Assembly (NCBI GenBank): GCA_022496205.1
Contig: WTXD01000017.1
Location: 475,770 to 539,769 of the forward strand
Direction of reading: 5' to 3'
DNA length: 64,000 nucleotides
Source: Gloeopeniophorella convolvens
Taxonomy: Eukaryota > Basidiomycota > Agaricomycetes > Russulales
This document shows, piece by piece, positions 32,616-44,800 of this stretch. The notes under the pieces are model-generated. The model saw nothing but the letters and a program-made list of their open reading frames with translations. It was not told the DNA's origin and searched no databases. A program made the position numbers and the translations under genes. Within the stretch, counting starts at the first letter, position 1, and every line of letters starts with the position of its first letter.

Positions 32616-34609
32616 ATGAACAGAGAGACGCTGGGACACTTGCGCTCCCTTACCCCTCCTATCTCATTGAATCTCTCCGCGGCATCTACATCTCTTGGAT
32701 TCCATGGTCGTGAAATCATCTTGGAGAATCGCACGCTTTCGACAGGCGTTTTGCTCGCGCTGCTTGTTGTCTTCGTTGTTTCTTATACCAGAAGCCCATG
32801 GCAGAAGCTGCCGCCGAGCCCTAAACGCATACCAATCATCGGCAACGTACGACAACTCCTAGACAAGAAGTGGCTCTTTTCCAGAGAGTGCAAAGAGCGA
32901 TTCTGTAGGTTGTTTACGTTGTACCTGACAGACGACCGATACTGAAGTAAGGCCGCCCAGGTGACATCATGTACCTTGACGCCGTGGGAAAGCCGGTGGT
33001 CGTGCTCAATAGCCTCAAATCGACATTTGAGCTCCTCGAACGTCGCGCATCCAACTATTCCGACCGCCCTCGATTCATAATGGCGAATGAGATACTCAGC
33101 GGAGGTATGCAGATGGTTATGCTGAACCGCACCGACCCGCTGTGAGCTCTAGGTTGTGTAATGCGTCTCTGCGCTAATCACATCGCTCAGCTGGCGTAGG
33201 ATGCGCCGTGCTACGCACGAGAATTTGACCAGAGAAGCCGTCAAATCTTACCACTCTACTGAGATAAAGGAAGCTGTCATATTTACCTCATCGCTCCTGA
33301 GTAACCCCGACCACGCCACACGAGGGAGACATCTTCATCGCTTCGGAGCGTCGACGATCATGTCCTTCGTCTACGACTACACCACGCTTGAATCGGAACA
33401 CGATGAGGCAGTGGAGAAAATTGAGAAGTTCAATGAAAGGATTAGCCTCGCCGGATCTCCTGGGACATACTGGGTCGAGTTCTTCCCTTGGATGAGGCAT
33501 ATTCCGGCGAGGTACTGGTGGTTTCATTGGCGACCCCAATCAATGTGCTGATGCCCACTGGCCCGCAGATTCGCAAAATGGAAAAGGGATGGCCTGCGGC
33601 ATTTTGCGGAGGATCTGAAAATGTTCTCTGGACTTGTGGACCGCGTCCGGAGCGATCGAGTGCGCAGTGACATATACTCCAACACACCTATGAGCGTTTT
33701 CGGCTAATAACTCGCGCAGGCTAACGGAGCGGACCGACCTAGTTTTTGCGCGTCGATGCTACAATTCCACGACCGTCACGGCCTCACGGAACCACAGGTG
33801 GCGATGCTTGCAGGAGCACTGTTGTGAGTAGTAAGCGCAGATCCACACAGGGATGCTGTTGCTGAAGCATCAAAGTGCTGCCGGCTCCGAGACAACTCCA
33901 ACTACCGTAGAATGGCTGCTGCTTGCGCTGACTGCCTTCCCCGAGGTACAGCAGCGCGCGCAGGCTGAGATAGACACGATGGTCGGGCGGGATCGCACCC
34001 CCACCCTTGCTGACGCGCCAAACCTTCCCTACGTGCACGCGGTCGTCAGAGAAATCGCTCGCTGGCGACCCGCCCTAGCGCTCGGAATACCGCATGCCAC
34101 GACTGGGGACGATTGGTACGAGGGGATGTTCATTCCGAAGGGCACGATGTGCCTGGCCAATCTCTGGCAGTGCAATCACGACCGCGCCATATTCGGTGCT
34201 GACGCAGATGAGTTCAAGCCAGAGCGGCACCTCGATGAAAGTGGTGATCTGGCGCCGGGCCCCGTCGAGACTTACCAGGAAGGTCATGTTGCTTTCGGCT
34301 TCGGGCGCCGGATCTGCGTGGGTAGGCACCTTGCCAGGGATTCATTGTTCGTTGTCACTGCGATGATCTTGTGGGCGGTAAGGATCGAGCGTGCACGGGG
34401 TGAGAACGGGGAGGAGCTACCGCTTGACCTAGATTCGTTCATTGACTTGGGCTTCTTTGTGTAGGTGGTGCTCACTGGCGGTGTGGCTTGTTGGTTACTA
34501 ATTTCCGCTTGCATGCAGGCGACCCGTTCCTTATGAGTGCAGGATCACACCTCGCTTCCCCGAAGTGCCGTCGATTCTTGCGGAAGAGCGCGAACACCAT
34601 GGGAACTGA
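32616..34609 (+). CDS. Cytochrome P450 monooxygenase (553 aa)
   Basis: Seven exons: 32616-32904, 32961-33141, 33191-33511, 33569-33659, 33720-33823, 33876-34460, 34519-34609, all phases consistent. A membrane anchor (about 45-65, TGVLLALLVVFVVSY) is followed by the proline-rich hinge SPWQKLPPSPKRIPIIGN. I-helix AAGSETTPT, ExxR in VREIARWRP, PERH in the meander, and heme loop FGFGRRICVGRH with the cysteine ligand are all present. It is an ER-bound monooxygenase needing a P450 reductase; the hinge and heme sequences resemble the basidiomycete proteins usually annotated as OrdA-like. Substrate unknown. It is the working sister of the pseudogene just upstream. Confidence 0.9.
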
Positions 34610-35064
34610 GCCAGGGACTGCCATCGTAAATAGGAGTCGAGCAGCGAAGTCGGCGTGGGGCATTTTCCGCATTTGCCGTGGTCAAATCGCGATGTAGATC
34701 GTGGAGACTTACTGTCGAAGTGTTTGGGATCCTCGTCCGGAGCGTCCTGTTTGTAAACATATCTTTGACCACATGGCTGCCGTCTTGTCGAGGCTGACAA
34801 GACACCACTGTTATGTATGTCATCTCGCACACCGACCGCGTCCGCGTCGCCATCGATCAAAGCATGGCACCGCCAGCCACCGCAATCAAGTATTCCGTAC
34901 ACGGCTCCCAGGCCGTCCATCACAACCAACAGCCAACATTACAACATCTGATCCTCCCCGTTCCGTCCCGTGTCCAAGCAAACGCTGGGGTAACACAGCA
35001 CGCACGAGCGCTCGCGCCTGCGCGATCCGCATGCTGAAGTCGGGGCTAGCCCGCGCCGCGCGTG

Positions 35065-37326
35065 CTATAACTCCTCCCCGCCATCCTCCGCGTCCTTGTA
35101 GTCATGTTCGTGTTCGTTTTCGTGTTCGTCCTCGTCGGGCAGCACGCGCCGCACGCGCAACGGCATCTGGTTCCCCGTCTCCGGCGCAGACGCCACAAAC
35201 GGGCGCGTCACGATGCTACTTATGGTCAGCCTCCTCCATTCAAATCAGCAACGAACGCAGCACGCACTTGACGCGCTTCTCGATGACCACGCCCTCTGCC
35301 GGCGCAAACGCCACCTCGCGCAGCAGCACCGCAAGGAACACCTTGATCTCCGCCAGCGCAAAGCGGTACCCGATGCACGCTCGCGCCCCGCCGCCCGCGC
35401 CAGCGCCGCCGTTCAGGAACGTCAGCGTGTGCGCGTACAAGCCCGGCACGGCGCGCACAGCGCGCGGCAGCGCCGCCCACCGCTCAGGCCGGAACGCGCG
35501 CGCGTCCGCGCCCCACAGGTCCGCCGCGCGGTTCACCGCCGCGATCGGCACCGTGATGATGTCCCCGCGGCGCAGCTCCACATTATCCCGCAGCTCTGTG
35601 GGAGGCGCGGGCCGGCGCAGGAGGACGCGGACGAGGCGCGCCGCGCGCGGCTCGCGCACGCGCACGGCGTGCTGCAGCGGGACGCGGCACGTGCGTGGTG
35701 CGCCGGCGTACACGCGCATCGTGCTCCCCACCGGCGCGTGCAGGCGCAGCGCCTCGCGCACGGTGTGCTCGAGCAGCGGCAGCGCGAGCGCCGCGTGCAG
35801 GTCGTCGCCGCATGCGCGCAGCGCGCGGCGCAGGCGCGTCTGGGCCGCCGGGGCGTGCGCGAGCGCGTAGAGCGTCCAGGCGAGGGCTGACGCGGTCGTT
35901 TCGTGCCCGGCCGCGAGGAAGGTCGAGATTTGGGAGAGCATCTCGGTGTGGGTGAGCGCGTGCGCGGGGGAGGTGGCTGCGTTTGCGCGGACTGCGGGGG
36001 GTGTTAGGGTGCAGAACGGTGCGGCGCGTGGTGCGGTGCGCACCGAGGACGGAGAGGATGTCGCGCGTCGCGGGCGCGGGCTTGGCGTCTGCGTGCTCGG
36101 CCTTGCGCTCGCTGATGAGCTGCGTGCCGATGCGGCGCATCGTGTCGCGCGCCTCTTGCATCGCGCGCGTATTAGGACGCTGCACGCACGCGCAGTCAGC
36201 ACGCCGCACTACACGCGCAGACGCGGCGGGCACGCACGAATCGCCGGAGCACGGGGAACCACACGGTGAGCACGGTCATCACGCGGAACTTGCGCGCGGT
36301 CGAAAAGATCGCCGCAAACGCGCGCGCGAGCTCGTTCTCCGCCGCGTCCGCCGCGTGCGGGTCGCTCCCGGGCGGCGGGAGCGCGTGAAAGGCGTAGCCA
36401 AAGCCTGTGGCGGCGCGTCAGTTGCGCGCGCGGGCGGACGCGGGGGTGCGCACCGGCCTCGCCGATGACGTCGAGCGTTGCGCGGGCTAGCCACGCGAGC
36501 ACGTCGACGACGGGATGCGCGGGCGTGGGCGCGACGCACGAGGGGCGGTCTGGCGCCGGGGACGTGCGGCGGCGCACGGGCTCGAGCGGCGAGCGCAGCA
36601 GCGCGAGCGCGTCGGTGTGCGCGGGGGTCACGGGCGGCACGGGCGGTGCGGCCTGCTCGTCCGCGAGCTGCAGGAAAACGTCGCGCAGCTACGGTGCGTC
36701 CGCGTCAACAAGGCACAGGGGTGGCAAAGCAGGAACGCGCACGCGCTCGGCCTTTTCGCGAAAGATCGGCTCGACCGAGTTGATGTGCGCCGGGGAAAAC
36801 GCCTGGTTCTGTGCGCGGATGGCATCAGCGGGGGGAGCTGCGCGGGTGGCGCTGGGCGCACCATGATTTTGCGCTGGGGCAGGAGTGCTGCTGTGAGATG
36901 GTGGCGGAGGCGGTGCGGAGGGCAACGCACCTGTCGCTTGTGGACGTCGCCCTGGACGGTGAGCAGGCCGTCATGGCCTGCGGCCATGGCGGCGAGGCTC
37001 TCGTTGATAAAATCTGGCTTGGGAAAGTCATAGGGGTGCCCGAGGATGTAGGCGAGGGCGACGGGGTCGGTGGTGAGGAGGCGGTGCGCGTTGATGAAGC
37101 CGCGGTAGGTAAAGGTGTGGCCGTACTGGGCGACCCAGGTGCTGATGATGTCGTTGTTCTCCTGGTCTGCGATCTGAGCGAGGTTGCCGATGAGGGGCGA
37201 GGGCGAGGGCGGCGAGGGGAGGAGGCGGAGAGGGGAGGTGAAGCGGGCGAGGAGGAGGAGGGCGAGCGGGCGGAGGACGTAGAGAATGGCGGGTGCGGTG
37301 AAGAGGAGAAGGAGGAGAAGGAACAT
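35065..37326 (-). CDS. Cytochrome P450 monooxygenase of a second family (634 aa)
   Basis: Eight exons: 37326-36931, 36873-36862 (12 bases, encoding RKIM), 36808-36743, 36688-36454, 36404-36238, 36179-36044, 35991-35253, 35218-35065. Most donors are GTGCGT or GTGCGC. The N-terminal anchor is MFLLLLLLFTAPAILYVL; the hinge LLPSPPSPSPLIGN, I-helix AAGHETTAS, ExxR in REALRLHAP, FRPERW and the heme cysteine in ARACIGYRFALAE are all present. Compared with the usual spacing, the heme loop has an extra Gly/Ala run (FLNGGAGAGGGARACIG). The C-terminus ends in an acidic tail (about 25 residues). It is not closely related to the P450 at 32616. Its start codon is 165 bases from that of the divergent SEC14-like gene. 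Confidence 0.85.
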
Positions 37327-37491
37327 CGGCGCGGAACAGAGGCAAGATGATAAACTCTGTCGGTTAATATAACGACGGGTTAACGCGGTCATCTCGGCCA
37401 TGTGTTGATCTCGGCCCGCAGCCCTGATCGAATAAACGACCCGGTCAGTAGATCCAATTGCTTCGTCTTGGTAGGCCCAGTAGCGACTCCC
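37327..37491. promoter_or_regulatory. Shared divergent promoter, P450 and SEC14-like gene
   Basis: Only 165 bases separate the two start codons, so both transcripts must start from one short bidirectional region. It includes A/T-rich TAATATAACG at about 37364 and a GATCGAATAAACGAC stretch at about 37426; neither is a classical TATA box. Confidence 0.6.
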
Positions 37492-38690
37492 ATGTCTCAA
37501 CTACTCGACGAACAACACCGCGACAAGCTCGACCAGCTCCGCCGTTCCCTCGCAGACGCACACCTCTACACACCCGCATCGCCCACCGCACCCGCGTCCC
37601 ACGACGACGCGACCCTCCTCCGCTTCCTCCGCGCCCGCAAGTACGACCCCGCAAAGGCACACAAGCAGTTCGCCGCCACAGAGGCCTGGCGCGCAGAGCA
37701 CGACGTCGCCCGCCTCTACGCCACCTTTGACCCCGCAGAGCTCGAGGCCGCAAAGCGCTTCTACCCGCGCTGGACCGGCCGGCGCGACAAGGTGCGTGCG
37801 CGCCCCGCTCTGCCACGCGCTCCCGCTCACCGCCCGCCCCGCGCAGCTCGGCTTTCCCGTCTACGTCTTTCGCCTCGCCGCCCTCGCAGGGCCCCTGCAG
37901 AAGGAACTCAACGCCGTCCCCGAAGCCCGCCGCTACCAGCGCATGTGCGTGCCCGCCGGACTCATCTGACACACCCTGCTGACGTGCGCCCTTGCCCCCT
38001 CCACCGCACGTGCCTGCCTTGGCGTCCGCCCGCGCCCCGCAGCGTCGCGCTCTGGGAGTTCATGTCGGGCTTCACGCTCCCGCTCTGCACCGCGCTCCCG
38101 CACGCCCCGCCCGCGCCCATCGCCGCGACCACCTCGCTCATCGACCTCGCCGGCGTCTCGCTCGGCACCATGTGGGCCCTCCGCCGCCACCTCCAGCAGG
38201 CCTCTGAGCTCGCCACCGCGCACTACCCCGAGACGCTCCACACCATCGCCGTCGTCAACGCGCCCGCCTTTTTCCCCACCGTCTGGGGCTGGATCAAGGT
38301 GCGCGCGTCATAACATAGGTTTCGATGGGGGCTCACGCCCGCGCACAGGCGTGGTTCGACGAGGGCACGCGCAACAAGGTCCACGTCCTCGGCGCCGACC
38401 CGGGCCCCGCCCTGCGCGAGCTCATCGGCGCCGACGCCCTCCCGCAGGTCTACGGCGGCGACCTCCCCTTTGCGTTCGAGGACGAGCCCGTGCTCGACGC
38501 GCCCGCGCGCGAGCTCCTGCGCACCGACGCCGTCCCGCGCGGGCCGGTGCTCTTCGATCCTGCAAAGGGGTGGGTGCGGCCAGAGGGCTTCGTCGGGCCT
38601 GCGGATGGGGGTGCAGAGGGCGAGGCGGTGAAGGGCGACGAGGCGCAGAGCGGTGGGGCGGCGCAGGGCGGCGCCGCGAGTAACGCCTAG
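37492..38690 (+). CDS. SEC14-type (CRAL-TRIO) phosphatidylinositol transfer protein, divergent (331 aa)
   Basis: Four exons: 37492-37791, 37847-37944, 38043-38298, 38349-38690. The N-terminal CRAL-TRIO-N helix part contains LLRFLRARKYDPAKAHKQF; the lipid-binding fold follows (GFPVYVFRLAAL, then IDLAGVSLGTMW, YPETLHTIAVVNAPAFFPTVWGWIK, then LPQVYGGDLPF near the end). This order is that of Sec14 proteins, which exchange phosphatidylinositol and phosphatidylcholine between membranes. The C-terminal 40 residues are Gly/Ala/Glu-rich and probably disordered. It ends tail-to-tail with SCC2, 205 bases apart. Sequence divergence leaves the lipid specificity open. Confidence 0.88.
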
Positions 38691-38895
38691 ACGCGCGCGC
38701 AATATTGTAGCCTACGGTCGTCATGTAATCTACAGCACTATTACTACTATCTACTACTGCGCACACACTATAACACCAGGAACAAGCAAAGAGACAGAGA
38801 AACGTACGTACGTATATAATGATATGTGACAAGACGAGGCGGGTATAATGTACAGCAAGCACACCAAACAGCACACCGAACACAGCAGTCCGTCG

Positions 38896-41800
38896 TCACG
38901 CAAAGTCGTCCTCGGGCTCGGCCGCGACGCCGTCCTCGTTCCAGATCTCCAAGAACTGCGTGCGGTGTCAGCACCAGCACCAGCACCGCAGAGCAAAGCA
39001 CAGCGACTCACAGTCTCCCGTTGCGCAGCCATGTCCTCCACCGTGCGCAGCGCGCGCGTCGCATACGGCAGCCGCGCCCAGCCGAGCGGCGCCCCCGCCG
39101 CGCCCACGCGCCGCGTCGCGGGGCGGTCCCCAAGCGCATTCTTCTTCCCGATCACCCACTTGAGGCATTTCCTGGCACAACCACCGATACGTCAGCTGCG
39201 CCCACGCGGGTCAGGTGTCTGCGCGAGCACGCACTCCTCAGAGATGCCGTACAGGCCCTTTAGGTGCGCCTTGAGCAGCATCGTCAGCGCGATCACCACC
39301 GAGCTGCGCAGCAGCGGCAGGCTGTCCAGCGTCTGCCACGGCGGCGTGCGCGGCGCGGGCGCGGGTGCGGCGGCTGCGAATGTGCGTGAGCGGCAGCGCA
39401 ACGAACAGCAGACACATCATACCTTGCTCGGGCGGCGCGGCGCCCGCGTCCGCCATCTCCACGTCCGCGGCGCCGGCCTGCGCCTGTGTCTGCGCCGGGC
39501 CGGGCCCGCGCAGCTGCGCGAGCAGGTGCGCCGGCGAGAGCGCCTCGACGCACTGCATCCCCGCCGTCGAGAGCACGTTCGTGAGGCTCTTGAGCACGAG
39601 CAGCACCTCCTCCTGCGTCTTGTACTCCAGCGCCGCAAAGTTCTCCGCCATGTACCGCGCAAAGTCCACGTCCGCCTGCGCCGCCCGCGCGCCCACGTCG
39701 AACGCGCGCACCAGCGCGCGCAGAAAGTCCACCCGCGGCGCGCGCTTCTCCCGCACCAGCGCGTACCACCGCGCCAGCAGCGCGCCGCCCGCGCCCGCGC
39801 CGTCGCGCACGCCGCGCACCGCGCCCGGGTCGCCCTGCGCGAGGCGCACCTGGTAGTCGAACGACGCGCGCGCGCTCACGAGGTACCGCGCGTTGAGCAG
39901 CGACGCGTGCTTGCTGTGCAACACCGCGTGCAGCGCGCTCGCGCGCGCGCTCAGCGCCGCGTTCGGGCTCGTCTCGAGCGCGACGAGCACGGGGAACGAC
40001 TGCAGCGGGTGCGCGAGGCCCTGCTTCACCGTGAAGCTCAGGATGTCGACCGCCGCGCTCTGCGTCGGCGCGTGCGCCGACAGCGCCGCGCCCAGGATCG
40101 GCTCCATGTACCGCTGCACGATCGCCGAGCTCACACTGTCGGGCAGTCGTCGGCGTCAGCACCTCGTGCGCCTGGCACACACGCCCGCGCGCTGCTCACC
40201 CCGAGTCGGCGAACCCGTCCGTGTTCCCGACGAGCTCCTCCATGTCCACGTCGGCCGGCGCCTGCTTGCCCTTGGCGCCCGCCTTGGCCTTCTCCTTCTG
40301 CGCGTGCTTCGCCGCCTCGGACACGAGGAACTCCTGCATGATCTTCAGCAGCCGCGCGCGCCCGTCCTCCTCCTGCGACGCAAAGATCGCGTCCATCACC
40401 ACCGCCGACGACTCCATCGTCATCAGCGTCGGCTGCGCGCGGAACAGAAACCCTGATGCCGCCGCGCCGTGTCAGATCGTAGCAGAGGGTAACTGGCCAG
40501 CCACGACCCGTACCAAGACACTGCAGCACCCGCACCCGCAGCCCGGACTCGCTGTGCTTCTGATACAGGCCCAGCAGGCCCGTGTAGACGTGCTCGATGA
40601 TCGAGCCCTGGGAAACCCGTCAGCGATGCGATGCGCGACTGTCACTGGCGACCGCGTGCGTGCGCACCTTGGAAACCACGTCGAGATCCGCCGAGAGATC
40701 TGCAACGAATCAGCACTCGTGGGACACGATCGCGTCCCGGCCAATCACGCACCGGTGTGCTCGGTTCTCAGGCGGTCAAAGTTGCAGTGCTCGACGAGAA
40801 GCGAGATGATAAAGATCAGAATGGACAGCGTGCGCACGTCCGCCGGCGTCATTTGCTTTTTCTGGCCGGCGGACTGCAACCGGGCTGCGAAGCGTGTGAA
40901 TGGAGATCTGCGACAGCGTGATGCGCGATGCACACCGTTGCAGGATTTCAAGAGGCCGACGAGACGAGTAAAGTCGTGCGTCAGGTGTTGCACCACGGCG
41001 CAAAGACACGCGACCGTCTCTTGCAGGGCCTGTAATTGCACAGGCGTTAATCAGGTTATCTATCAGATCACACAGCACACGCACCGAGACTCCGCCCGCC
41101 GTTGATGGCTTTAGGATCATCGGTTGCAGGGCCAGCTGCAGCTCGTTCCCAAACTTGGCCGCCGTCTTGGGCATGTGCGGCACTGACACGCGGAAGATCT
41201 TGAGGAGGTAGTCGGACGTGACCTGTTCTTCCGGCTGCAACACACAAAGTTGGCATTTGTCAAAGTGCATATGAATTCACTTACGGAGGTGGCATTCTTG
41301 AGGTATGGCAGTAGCGTAGAGGCGTTCGAGCCAGAGAGGATGGCAGGATGTGCCGAGCCAAACAGGTAGATGGTGCGAATGCAGTTGACGACAGTCTAAG
41401 CCAAATCAGCATTTAACCCCATCACAGCACAGCAGAGGGAGATACACACGAAACCAGGGAGCTCAGAAGCATCGACGAGCCCGTCGATCAGGGCCTCGCA
41501 GATCTCACTGTAGCGCGCGTGCAGCGCGCTCGCCTCGCCGTCCTCCTTTGCCGCCATGATCTTGTGCAGCACGTCCTCGAGCGGTGACTGTCGGTCCTTG
41601 AAGTTCGCCGCGACGCCCATGATCACGCACACCTTGCCCAACAGCTGCGTCTTGTCGTCCGCCGCCGGGTCCGCACCCTGCGTACCGCGCAGCTTCTGCA
41701 GAGCCGGCTGGGACACGATGTTCGGGAACCAGAGCTCCTCGAGCGTCTTGACTGCCAGGTCCTTGACCGTGTCGTCCTCGTCGAACATCCGCAGCACGAG

Positions 41801-44800
41801 CTTGGTGCAGATGTCGATGCGGCGCTTCATGTCGTCCGTAACGCTGTAAAACGACCTGAGGAGCTTGATCACGCGTTTGCGGACGCCCAGCCCGGTATCC
41901 TAGGGCCTGTTCAGCATCCCGCCGTTTGATTAGTACCATGACGTACCGCGATGCGGTCTGCGATCTTCTGGTAATAATTGCCTGCAACCTCTGGCGAGTC
42001 GATCATGTACTTGCCAATGAGCTCCACCGCAGCATCGCGAACAGCGGGTGAGCTATCAAGCAGATGGCTCTCAATACCTCGCCGCACATTTGCCTATCAG
42101 ACTACTCGTTTAGTGCCGTGTCCAGCAGAACGGTCGAGAGACGCACCGCCGACAAGATCGTGGGGTCGCTGGTAACGATCTGACCAAGCGCACGCAGTGC
42201 CTTTGTCCGCACAAAGACAGGCGGTGCATCCAGCGCGAGCAGCGTCACGTTCAGAATCGGGAGGTACGAGTTGCGCAGATCCTGCACGATACCAATCTCC
42301 TCTGCCAGCCGGTCGATGCGTGCGACCTCCTCGGGCGACCTGGGATGCTCGCCGGTAAGTGCACGTTGCATGCTAGCATAGGAGCGTGAACGACGCACCC
42401 GACGTCAAAGACATCCGCCGTGGCCTCTTTCCACACGTCGCGCAGCGCCGCCTTGACTTTCCGCCCGAACGGCAGCAGCGAGGGCTGTGTCTCGGGCTCG
42501 TCGCCGCCGTCGCCGTCGCGTAGCGCAGCGTTGCACTGCCGGAGCGCGATGGCGAGCTCTTGGCCCCACGTCACCGCGGTCAGCTCGCGCGCGCTCTGAG
42601 TGCGTGCTGAGGTACATCCAACCAAGTGGTCATAAGGGGGTGGCTCACGTCGTAAGCCTGGTCGTCCGACAACCGCTTCGAGAGGTGCGTCGCGAGATCT
42701 TGATGTGCCGTCGCTAGCCGCTCGAGGTGCTTGATGCTCGCGCTGGACATGACCTGCGCACATACTCAAAATACCGCCTATGCCCTGCGGTGGGAGGCGC
42801 GACGTACCTCGTCCAAGGGCTTGAGACCGATGTAGCCATCGCTGTCCGCGTGTTGCTTCGCCTTGAGCATGCTCGAGCGCAGCCGCGCGGCGATCACGCC
42901 GAGGTGGTCGAGCGCCATCGTCTTGGCCGCGTTATTATCCGCCTGGCTCGACGTCTTGATGTCGTCGAGCGACGAGACCTATCCGGCGCGGTATCAGAAC
43001 ACCCGTCCACGCACACTGGAGGACGCGCGCGCTCTCACCATATACTTGCAAATGATGCCGAGCAGCAGTCCCGCGGCGGGCCACTCGGGCCAGAAGAGCA
43101 CAACGAGCAGGTCCGAGACGAGGTTGTCGAAGATCGCGCGGTACTCGGCCTCGTTCGAGTTCTTCGTCGCCTTGGCCTTGCCCGCACGCTGCGTCAGGAA
43201 CAGCACGATCGTTTTGGCCGCTTTGGTCGCCGCCTCGAGGCCGGACATGTACAGCTGGATCTCCTGCGCACGCCGTCGTTGCACGGTCACTTTCAGGGCG
43301 CACAGCGGACTGCAGGCGGGAACGCACCTCGCTGTCCTTCTCGTCGAGGAACGGCTCGGGCGGCGTGTCCGCCGCGCTCTCCTGCCGGCGCAGCGCGAGC
43401 GCCTGCTGCCGAGCTTTGGCGAGCCGCTTCGACTGCACGCGCACGCCGTGCGCAGACGTCTGCACAAGCTGCAGCAGTAGCGCCGAGACGGTGCGGATCG
43501 AGCGCCCGTCGCGTAGCCTGCAATACGTCCAGTCAGCGGGACAGCGGGGTGGGGTGAAGGCGTGCCCACCGGAACTGCCCTGCCTTCTGCTTCGTGTCGG
43601 ACAGCTTGATCAGCGAGCTCAAGATCTCCTCGATGATCCACGACCGCTGCTCCTCGTAGTTTGCAAAGATCTGTCGTGCGATCAGCGTCAGCACATGCGC
43701 ACACCACGCCAGCCGACAGCGCACGCACACTCCGCAGCAGCGCAAGCGCCTCGAGGCGCAACCCGCGCATCGCGATCGCGCCAAACCCCCCTTCTGCACG
43801 CCGCGCCTTGCTGCTCCCGGCCTCCCCCGCCCCCGCGGCGTCCGCCTCGACGACAAAGAACGGCCCGATAGCGATGTACACCGCCTGTATGACGAGCGCA
43901 TCGGACATCGCGACCGCGTCGCCGCGCACGAGCGCGCCGACGCGCGGCAGCACGCCCGCGAGCGCCTGCAGCACGTCCGCAACCACGCTAACGGGCGCCG
44001 CGCCCTCGATCGCGGGGTACACGACGCGCTCGAGCGCCCCGCGCGTCGCGCCCAGGCACGCGGCGAGCAGCTCCTCCGAGTAGACCTGCTTCGGGAGCCG
44101 CGCCGCGCCGAGCAGCAGCAGCACGCAATCGGCCGCGAGCAGCGCGTCGCGCGTCGTGTCGAGCGCGCGCGCGAGCGCGTCAGGGTCCGGCGCGGCGGCC
44201 GCTGCCACTGCAGCCTCTGGCGCGGACTCCGGCTCCGGGGCAGGCGGCTCGTCGTCGCCGAGGGGGGTTTGGGACTTGGATCGCCGCTCGGCAGCGGACT
44301 TTTTCGACGGCGACTTGTTTTTCTTCTTCGTGGGCGATGCGGACGCGCGCGGCGGCGGCGTGGCAACGGCCGGGAACGGGTCGACGTCCTCGCCCGCGCG
44401 GACGCTGCGCTCGAGCAGCTTCAGGACACGTGAGAGCGTCGCGGTCTCGAGGTCTGCAATGCTGCGCGGCGCCGCAGCTCGCGGAGTCTGCGCGGACGCG
44501 GTCGCCGCGCGCAGGCGCTTCGTCGGGCGCGCGACTGCGCGATGTGTTTTGCAAGCTTGCGGATGAGCGAGGGTGCAGCTGCGGACGCGTCGGGTCCACC
44601 GTGAGCGGCGAGAAGAAGTCGGCGGGAGCGCAGCGACGTCCGCGTCAGCGGGCAGCGCGTCCTCTGCCTCGAAGATGTCCTCGAGCAGCGTGGACAGCTT
44701 TTCCAGGGGCACTGCGGATGCGGAGTCAGCGACAGAGCACAGCGAGCACGGCGCTGGGTCGCGGCACTCACCCCGCTCGTCCCGCTCGCCTGTGCGTTTC

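Noticed and set aside
33105..33191. Possible missing exon (loss of sequence) in the P450 at 32616
   Set aside because: Using the GTGAGC donor at 33142 instead of the GTATGC site at 33105 restores the expected length before WRRMRRATHE, so nothing is missing.
38848..40341. 497-residue plus-strand frame opposite the C-terminus of SCC2
   Set aside because: It is Arg/His-rich as expected from the antisense of GC-rich Ala/Leu codons. The minus strand matches conserved Scc2 motifs.
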